From assembly GCA_009599575.1 (NCBI GenBank), contig VWND01000029.1, forward strand, positions 186,001 through 250,000: a stretch of 64,000 nucleotides of DNA, read 5' to 3'. The position numbers were made by a program, and so were the translations under genes. Shown here piece by piece: positions 56,641 to 64,000 of the stretch. Numbering within the stretch: the stretch's first letter is position 1; each line of letters begins with the position of its first letter. The notes under the pieces are model-generated. The model saw only the letters and a program-made list of their open reading frames with translations, was not told where the DNA came from and ran no database searches. The DNA is from Blumeriella jaapii (lineage: Eukaryota > Ascomycota > Leotiomycetes > Helotiales > Drepanopezizaceae).

Positions 56641-57140
56641 TTGGGTTGAGATGGGGGGTTGTACTGTATGTTTGTACTGTATGTTTGAGGATGGGATGTC
56701 GTTTGTGAAGTTTTGGGGGAGTGTGAAGGTGTGGTTGGTGTGTGAGCGGACTTGAAAAATGAACCGTTTTTTATCTAGAGCAATCGTATATTCGAGGATG
56801 GAATATCGTTGGTGATCTTTTTAAAAAGATGTAAACATGTAATCAGTGTATAAGCGGACTCAAAAATAAACCGATTTTGATCAAGACGGGCAATCGTACA
56901 TCTGCTGAAAATGGAAATCGTTTGTAACCTTTTTAGGAAAATGTAAAAATGTAGTTGGTATATAAGCGGATTCAAAAATAAACCGGATTCAATCAAAAGC
57001 AAGCGTACATCCGCTCAAACCGGAAATCATCTGCAAACTCTTCCAAAATTAATTAATTATAAAAGTAAAAAATAAGCCGACTTGAAAAAACAACCCCGTA
57101 TTAATCAAAAGCAGCAACCGCACATCTACAGACGAAGGCA
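56640..57140. repeat. 110-bp tandem repeat, about four diverged units
   Basis: The anchor AGCGGACTTGAAAAA-type text occurs at about 56745, 56853, 56965 and 57075 (spacings 108, 112, 110), each followed by AACCG, TCAA, GCAATCGTACATC and AAATCGTTTGTAA blocks. A weaker copy precedes at about 56606. Non-coding. Confidence 0.75.
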
Positions 57141-58456
57141 GGCATCCAATCCAGACCACCATCATCCACCACACGCACCTCTGATCCATCCGAGCAACGC
57201 TTCGCAGACCCACTGTCTGCACCAGGCCTGTCTTCTTACAATATTATCTTAAGCATTGCCCAAGCAGCCTGATACAAGCCCGACCGAGTCCCCACACCCC
57301 GCCAGAGTCGGCACCGCGCTCCTCTCCGCAGACGCCCTCGTCGTTCGTTGTTTACTCTCCTCGCTTAAGCAGGCAACCAAGCAAACAAGCAAGCAAGCAA
57401 GCAAGCCTCGAGCCAACGCCGCGAGCGATGCGAGAAGGAAGAGGAAGACGAAAAACGACGACCCTTCCAACAGGCCGCGCGCGCCTCTCGCAAAAGCGCC
57501 GACCGGGACCGGCGACGGGCTTGGACGGAGCCTGGAAGCGGATAGGTTCGGGCCCGCTTCTGGATGGATGAATGGATGAACGAATGAATGAGGGGGCCAG
57601 CTCCGAGATATCTCTCTCCCTCCTGCTGCTGCTGCGATCTAGGCCCGTGTTGTCTGTGAGGCTTTCTTTCTTTCTATCTTTCTTTCTGTCTTTCTATCTG
57701 TCTTTCTGTCTTTCTGTCTTTCTATTTCTCTTTCTGTCTGTCTTTCTTTCTGTCTTGCTGTCTTGCTGTCTTGCTGTCTTTCTCTGTCTTTTCTCTGTCT
57801 TTTTTGTTTCTTTCACTCTGTATTTCTGTCTTTCTGTTTTCCAGACCCTTGCTTGGTCTTCTTCGCCCCGGACGATACTAGGAAGCTGGACTGGTGCCGT
57901 ACGTCGAGGGGATGCCTCTTCCCGCGCACCACACCGCACCACACCGCAAGCGAGCGAGACGACCGACCGACCGGGTATTGCGAAGCTGCGATGCATAGCA
58001 GCGGGAGGGAAGAGTAGTTTCGGAGCTGAAGATGGCCGGGGTGGAGAAGGGGGAGCGAGACGGGCGTGGGTGGCCTTGGGCGGGCGGGCATGATGGCGGG
58101 AGGAAGGACAACAGAAGATCGGAAAGGCGCTCTCTGGCCTGGCTGATGGAGCGCCGTCCCGGGTCCTCGGTCTGGCAAGAAAAACTGGCCTGTGATCCGA
58201 CGGGGTCCGGGTAAAGGGACGGGCTGTGTTAGAGAGTGTTGTTGATGTTGTTGCTGCTGCTGCTGCTGGAAAGGGAGGGAGGCGCTAAGCTCGCATCGCG
58301 TGAGTGAAAGTCAACAACAGCAGCAACGACAACGACGAGAACAGCAACGGCAACAACCACATCGACGACGACGACAACAACAGCAACGGCCAAAGGGGCT
58401 CGCCCTCAAGGCGAGGCAATCTGCTCTATTGGTATTTATTGGCTACAAAACACGCT
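57141..58456. other. Intergenic, pyrimidine-rich; 3' flank of the LtrA-like gene
   Basis: A CTTTCTGT-type microsatellite spans about 57660-57840 and AACAGC/CAACAG repeats 58308-58390. No gene supported. Confidence 0.5.
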
Positions 58457-60504
58457 TCACGTGTGCGGATTCCTATTCGGGGCGCGCGGGTTCTCCAACG
58501 AGTCCAGCGAGCCCGTCATGATGTACGGCTGCGGACGGGCGTGCCCATCTTCCACCAGGCCCATCTGATAGCCCTCGCCCACGTGGTTCGCGGCCTTCTT
58601 CAGGCGGTGCACGCTGACCTGGCGGCCGACGCGGTCCACGCACACGACGACGAGGAAGAGCGCGGCCACGGTCGGCAGGATGTAGGGCGTGCGGATGTAC
58701 CGGTACAGCATCGTCGAGTTGAGGGCGAGGGGCGCCAGCGAGGCGGCCAGGAGCGCGGCCCCGAGCCGGCTGCAGATGGCCATGCGCTCGAAGAAGACGG
58801 CCCGGTGGTCCTGGTGCCGGGTGAGCCAGAGCAGGAAGGCGAAGCAGGTCATGGCGAGGCAGATGGAGCCCCAGTAGTAGAGGTAGACGGTGAGAAAGGT
58901 CGAGTCGGTGTGCAGGGAGGGGTCGTCGCCCTTGGGGAACTTGTAGCCCGTCGACTGGAAGAGGGCGCCGAGCAGGTGGCGCATGAGGCCGTGGAAGCTG
59001 GCCGGGAGGCGCGCCACGCCGTCCTCCAGGTTCACGATGGTCGTGTTGGCCACCGAGCAGATGCCGGTCTGGGAGGCGATGGCGGCCACGCTCTGCGCGA
59101 TCACGCCGGCCTGGTCCTTGCTCTCCGACTTGCTGCCCAGGTCGAGGGAGGCGATGGCCTCGGAGATGCCGTCCGCGAGCGCCGCGCCGTCGAGGTTCTC
59201 GTCGACGCACACCTCGTGGATCATCTCCTCGACCTTGTTGAACATCTTGAAGATCTGCCGGCTGAGCGCGATCTGCTGCGAGCCCTCGACGACGCCGACG
59301 ATGCCGAGATGCAGCGGGAAGTGCAGGCCGGCCCAGAACTGCTGCCGGATGGTGCCGTAGTGGTGATGGGGGTGGTTGTCAAAGTAGAACATCCAGAGGA
59401 AGATCTAGCGCGCGTCAGTCCGGCACGTCGAGGGGAGAGGGAGGCGCGCCCAAACTCACCAGAATCAACACGATGCAGACGACCATGGAGCAGCCCTCGA
59501 TGGTCAGTCCCCCCGACTTCTGCATCACCTTCGCCACGGTCTTGGTGACCCCGATGGCGCCCTCGCCGATGATGATCATGGTGAGCAGCCGCATCCTGTC
59601 CACCAGATGCGTCTTCTTGAAGCTCAGCTGTCGCCAGATGGTCGACAGGGCGATCACGATCCCGAACTCGACGGTCAAGATGATGTACCATACGTAGTAG
59701 ATGTTCATGCCATTCCCCGACTGAACCGAGAAGGCCGGCGTCATGGAGTAGAAGGAGCCCGCGATCAGCACCAGCGCCGTGATGGTCAAGGCCACCGGCG
59801 CCGTGAGAGCCTTCGTCTTGGTCTTGATGAAGTAGAGCGCCACGCCGTACTGGAGCGCGAAGAGCAGTCGGCTGGCGAAGAGCAAGATGCAGAGCACGCG
59901 GAAGTTCTACGCCTGAGTTAGTCGAGGGGGTCGTCGAGGGAGTCGTCAAAGGGGTTCGCTTAATCTGGCGATGCTTAGCGCGGATACTCACCACGTTGTT
60001 GTGTTCCTTGCCGCCAGGACTGAACGAGCTCCCGACATAGGCAAAGCCGACGAAGATCACGAACTGGATGACCTTGCACGCCCGCTCGTACATCGAGTCG
60101 ATGCTGAAGCGCACATCGTGCAGCGTGATCTGGAACCAGGTGGACCACAGGATGCCGAAGAGGCCGACGTAGGCCCCCAGCGTCGCCCGGTTGATGATGG
60201 AGTGCGTGCTGGTGAAGGTCGAGAGGTTGGCGATGAAGAAGAGGTCGAAGAAGAGCTCGAGGTTGTTCGACTCGTGCCGCAGCTCCAGGATCAGGTCGTC
60301 GCCGCTCTCGGTGAAGGGCGAGACGATCAAGGGCAGAATGTCGAGCTTGTGCTCTTCGAGCGCTTTGCTGGTCCTACGCTCAACCGCCACGTCAGAGATC
60401 GTCCATCTGGAGTTGTGGAAAGTAAGAGACGGCTGTTCTTACAGGAGTTGGTCCGCATCCGAGACCTGTCTCTGCCGATGCAGGCGATGCACGTATTCAA
60501 ACAT
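58457..60504 (-). CDS. LtrA-family (low temperature requirement A-like) membrane protein
   Basis: Fungal member of the LtrA family, polytopic membrane proteins of unknown transport or signalling role. Exons 60443-60504, 59992-60373, 59460-59906 and 58457-59404 join in frame to 612 aa. The N-terminus (MFEYVHRLHRQRQ) is hydrophilic; the family hallmark ESNNLELFFDLFFIANLSTF opens helix 1. Later blocks are GILWSTWFQITLHDVRF, ALSTIWRQLSFKK, LTMIIIGEGAIGV (the conserved I-I-G-E-x-I) and IFLWMFYFDNHPHHHYG with its His cluster before QQFWAGLHFPLHLGIVGVVE. A soluble loop rich in Asp/Ser separates the last helices, and the tail is basic. The start lies just upstream of a clean intron. No frameshift. 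Function cannot be narrowed. Confidence 0.9.
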
Positions 60505-63500
60505 CTTTTTTCTGCTTTGGCCGATGGCAACAGATCGTGCCCAAGGGAAGGGGGCGGGGGACAGCCCGTAATATACGTATACCAAGGGATAGTATCGTTT
60601 TTTTTTGGTTCTCTTGGGACATGAGACAACATGCAGCCCAACAGACAGTAAGCTTTCGGACCTCGAGGGGAGGGGAGGGGGGGGGGGGGGGGGGGGGGGG
60701 GAGTGCACAATTTGTTTGAATTGCCAAGCGGTTTTGTGTTGAGCGGGACAGATGAGATGGGCTACGAAAGCGTCCGCTAGGTGATCGAAGCTTATGTTTG
60801 ATGTGGCTGGGGAGAGGATTCGGACTCGCACATCCTTCCGACACCACGGCCTACTGTGGCCAGACGGAGGAGAGAGACCGAGAGGCAGCGAGACAGAAGA
60901 GAGACAGAGAGATAGGCAGAGGAAAAAAACAGAGGCGGAGAAAGCGCAAGAGCCGCTTTCCCGCAAACTCCATATTCGTCACCACTAGTGTGGAGTCGGG
61001 CATGCGACATGTAGCAAAGTCGCTGTTTGGCAGTGAAACCCGTACAGAGAGCACACAGCAAAGATTCCAGACAATGTAAACAAGGCCGTGAGAGAGCGGT
61101 TTAGCTTTGAAGATGCTGGCTCAACTAAGCAGATTCATGCGGCGCTAGCATCTTTGGAGCCAAATACCACGGTGCTAACACCTGCTAAGAATCCTTGTTT
61201 CCTTTCATCCCAAGATCCGAGCTCCGAGAGTGGCTGGCCAAGCTGTCGTCGATAAGAACCTCAGTTCTTTTTCGGGCGGGAATTTCCTTGTCATTCAGGC
61301 ACGAGATTTGCATAGGCACTGGAGGATTCGGGGCCCTTTGCGGTGAGCACTTCGTGGCTGAAAGGGAAAGGCCTGGATCCTGAATTCGCGTAGACGTCCA
61401 ACAGAAAGCATGCGATATTGACATCTGTCGACGGCATCTGACAAGTCCTCCCGACAACTGCTAGGCCCGGGCCGCACGAGTAATGTTGCTCTCGACGCGA
61501 CCGTGCCTTTGGGCCCTGCCTTGGGCGATGGAAGCTGATCCAGAAGAAGCCTTACCACGCGTACAGTACAGTACAGTACTGTACTGTGTACACACTGTAC
61601 ATACGTACCTACTGGCCTTGCAACGCGTACACAGTACATCGTACATGCATCTCACGTACAGTGGTGGGGGGGAGTGTCGCCATCCCTGGCGGCCAAGCTG
61701 TGCTTGCTCGGCTTCGTATTGTTGATCTGGCCGCTTTTAGAAGTAAACAAAGGCTCGAACCGAGCATTCGGCCTTCACCACAGCTCGGAACTTTGCAATT
61801 GGATTCCAGTCAGCAGAGTAGGAATGCGATTCCACTCTTCCATTATTCGCATCTCTGTTTTTTCAAGTATTCCCTTGACAACCAACCAACCCTCGGTCTA
61901 CCCCTGCGCCGTCGTGCATAATTGTCTTCTTCTTTTTTCGATCACATTAGTCGTGAGAAAAGCTTGACGTAATTGTCGTATTACTTAATAAGTAATCTGC
62001 GTACTCTTAACCTTTTCCCGAGCTGCCACCGGATCTCTGTCGAGAGATACGAGACCTGTTTTCAATTGTAGCGTACCCAGCATTCAAACGCTGCTCAGAG
62101 CATCTATCTCTTTTCCTGGGACGTCCAACACTCTGCACACCTCTCTCTTTCGGGTCTGATCGCGAGGTGATGTTGCTACAAGAAACGCGCTCAACTTGCA
62201 GCCGGGCAAACACGTTTCGATTCAGTTTGTCAGTACAATACACCCTGGCGGCCAGAGTGGGCGGGCGAGTGGAGAGGGGGGGAGAGGTACAGACACTTTT
62301 TGCACTACCCTGTACTGTACTGCAAACCAACGATGTGCTGTACGTGTTGCAAGTTGATTCGCGTTGTTCTAAAAAGAGAATAGACAGGCACAACTTTTTA
62401 AACTTTGGCTCTTGTTTTCTTCTGTTTTGCGCTCCCAGATTCGCGAGTCCCTTACGATGGGAACAGTAAACGACACACTGGATACGAAGTGATTTGCAGT
62501 TTGGCAGCTGCTCACACCCGTGCAAGTTCTATTAGTGGCAGGATTCGTGATGCTGATATATTGATCAGCAGTTGCACATCACAACAGTTGTTGCACATCA
62601 CAATGTGTTGCAAGCCAAGGGTGATCGCCCCGTCAGGAAGTGGGGGACGGCAGCGGGACTACCCATTAATTAGGCCAGCGAGATGGCCGAACGAAAGATT
62701 GAATTTGGTACTCTGTACAGTACACGACGGAGGAGCTCCTCGAGAGAGAAAGCATGATAACATCTCTGCCCGCAGAGACCAACGTACCGGACGGGGTGCG
62801 ATTGCTAGCTACACTGTCCGTCCAGAGGGATCAGTTCAGCCTAACCATTCTAAATTGAAACTCAATGTTTCGAAAAAGCAACTCGAACCAAACGTTGCGA
62901 TGCTTGCCATGTCGGAAGTCATCCAGGAGGATCATCGCAACTCAGGACCAGGGCAGGCGGCGTGATATAGTCTTTGCATCTACGGCTTCAAACGCCCAAG
63001 AGACGTGGAAGGAAGGAGATCATTTCGAATATACACCGGTGGTGCGGTTGGAACGTCCAGTGCCTATGCTGAGAAGAGTTCGAACGGGACAGGTATTCTA
63101 CTTCATACACTCCAGTCCCCTCTACGACGTACTGAGCAGAGCCGAGAGTTTCCATGGGGGTCGCGTCGTTGCATGTGAGTACGTCAGACCGGAATTACAC
63201 GTGCTAGTTGTGGAAGAATGCGTGTCAATTGGATTGGCTCAGAGCTATCAGAAGTACACATAGAACCTGCTGAGGAACTTTCTCGTTAACCCTATTCATG
63301 CGCGCCGTTGATAGTGCTAAGAAGTCTTATGCGATTGAAGCTATGTTGAAAGCTTTGGCGTGAATTCTCAAGGCTTTTCCCAGATTAAAAGGACTGCCTA
63401 AAAAAGAATGGTCAAGCTTCTCGACTCGAATTGCTCTCGAATGATGCCATGACGTGATTCTGCTCCTCACACGGCGGCTTGCAAGCCGCAGGTGTTGTCT

Positions 63501-64000
63501 CGAGATACGGCTACCGGGTTTGGCGTGCTCCGTAGGTGTTTCTGGGGATTTGCCGCTTCCTGGGCGCGCGGCCAATGAGAAAGACTGCTGGAAGTCTTAC
63601 TTCGTACTTGGGTGACATGATGTTAGTTTGACATCTGTGCGTTCATGCTGGCCTGGTTAGATATTCGGTAACGCTGTTCTCTATTATTGGACAAGGCCCT
63701 TGTAAATCCCCCGTGGTGATGGAGTATCACACGGACGGAAAATCAACATTCTCTCGCGCAAGTACCACAGTAAAAGTGAGTTGCATTTTGCAAAGCTATT
63801 TTACGAAAAAAGAAGTTCGATAACGGCAGGTTACAGCCCGTGTGCTTCACTCGGGCCAGAGGCCACGCGGCCATCACATCACACGGTCCACTTGTCTCGA
63901 ATCAAGCGGTTCTCCTTTTATTGACCTCACTCTCCAAAGTATATCCTCAGCCACTGATCCAATCAGGAGCGTCTGTCGGCGCCGCACTGGAAAAGAGTAT
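60505..64000. other. Right-end region without a supported gene
   Basis: The LtrA-like promoter is at the left. A poly-G run of about 25 lies at 60677-60701. TACTGTACTGTA/GTACAGTACA motifs recur (61560-61600, 62305-62330). The longest ORFs (62405-62965, 186 codons; 62865-63263, 132 codons) have no recognisable domain, intron signals or matching neighbours; I do not call them genes. Confidence 0.5.

Noticed and set aside
58304..59548. 414-codon plus-strand ORF
   Set aside because: Antisense to the LtrA-like gene, whose minus frame has conserved motifs and clean introns.
62405..62965. 186-codon plus-strand ORF
   Set aside because: No signal, domain or codon pattern; start lies in intergenic DNA with TACTGTAC motifs. 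Not excluded, but not supportable.
62865..63263. 132-codon plus-strand ORF
   Set aside because: The C-terminal half looks slightly protein-like, but no family, promoter or splice evidence.

Overview
This 64 kb window comes from a filamentous ascomycete (Pezizomycotina). The evidence is genes with many short GT..AG introns, fungal families (striatin/PRO11, PHO88, PDR-type ABC transporter, DOMON-cytochrome b561, fungal LtrA-like protein) and a roughly 13.7 kb AT-rich block of retrotransposon remains. In that block CpA/TpG is depleted, CpG is kept, and nearly every motif carries C-to-T or G-to-A changes, the signature of repeat-induced point mutation (RIP).

Layout. 1-16.3 kb is gene-dense: a partial divergent tyrosyl-tRNA synthetase (+), striatin (-), PHO88 (-), a Dal5-type MFS permease (+), an MFS sugar porter (-) and a DUF2461 protein (+). 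16.3-29.7 kb alternates genes (minimal catalase +, full-length PDR ABC transporter -) with degraded DNA: a truncated LINE 3' end, a cytochrome P450 remnant, a second LINE 3' end, two inverted-repeat elements and a small secreted cysteine-rich protein gene. 30-36.2 kb holds a possible Cys-rich exon, histone H2A.Z (-), a foldback hairpin element and a small single-pass membrane protein (+).

36.4-50.1 kb is a nested transposon. A Tad-like LINE (minus strand, RT plus RNase H, ACT-repeat 3' tail) lies between two copies of a 10-bp sequence. A complete 7,354-bp Ty3/gypsy chromovirus (minus strand, two 413-bp LTRs, 5-bp TSD TGATC) has inserted into its 3' region. Both are dead through RIP. 50.1-52.5 kb is satellite-like DNA, including an 8-copy degenerate array related to the 3' flank of the next gene. 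52.6-60.5 kb carries a DOMON-cytochrome b561 gene (-) and an LtrA-family membrane protein (-), separated by 3.4 kb with a 110-bp tandem repeat. 60.5-64 kb shows no gene I can support.

The genes form no operon or obvious biosynthetic cluster. Common themes are transport (two MFS, one ABC, LtrA-like) and housekeeping (PHO88, H2A.Z, TyrRS, striatin). Three otherwise intact genes (striatin, sugar porter, b561) contain apparent 1-2 nt frameshifts, so either the assembly carries indels or these genes are decaying. The most unusual items are the antisense-open reading frame between chromodomain and 3' LTR of the chromovirus, the reduced RIP at the outer edges of the nested elements, the array amplified from a gene flank, and the candidate secreted effector between repeats.
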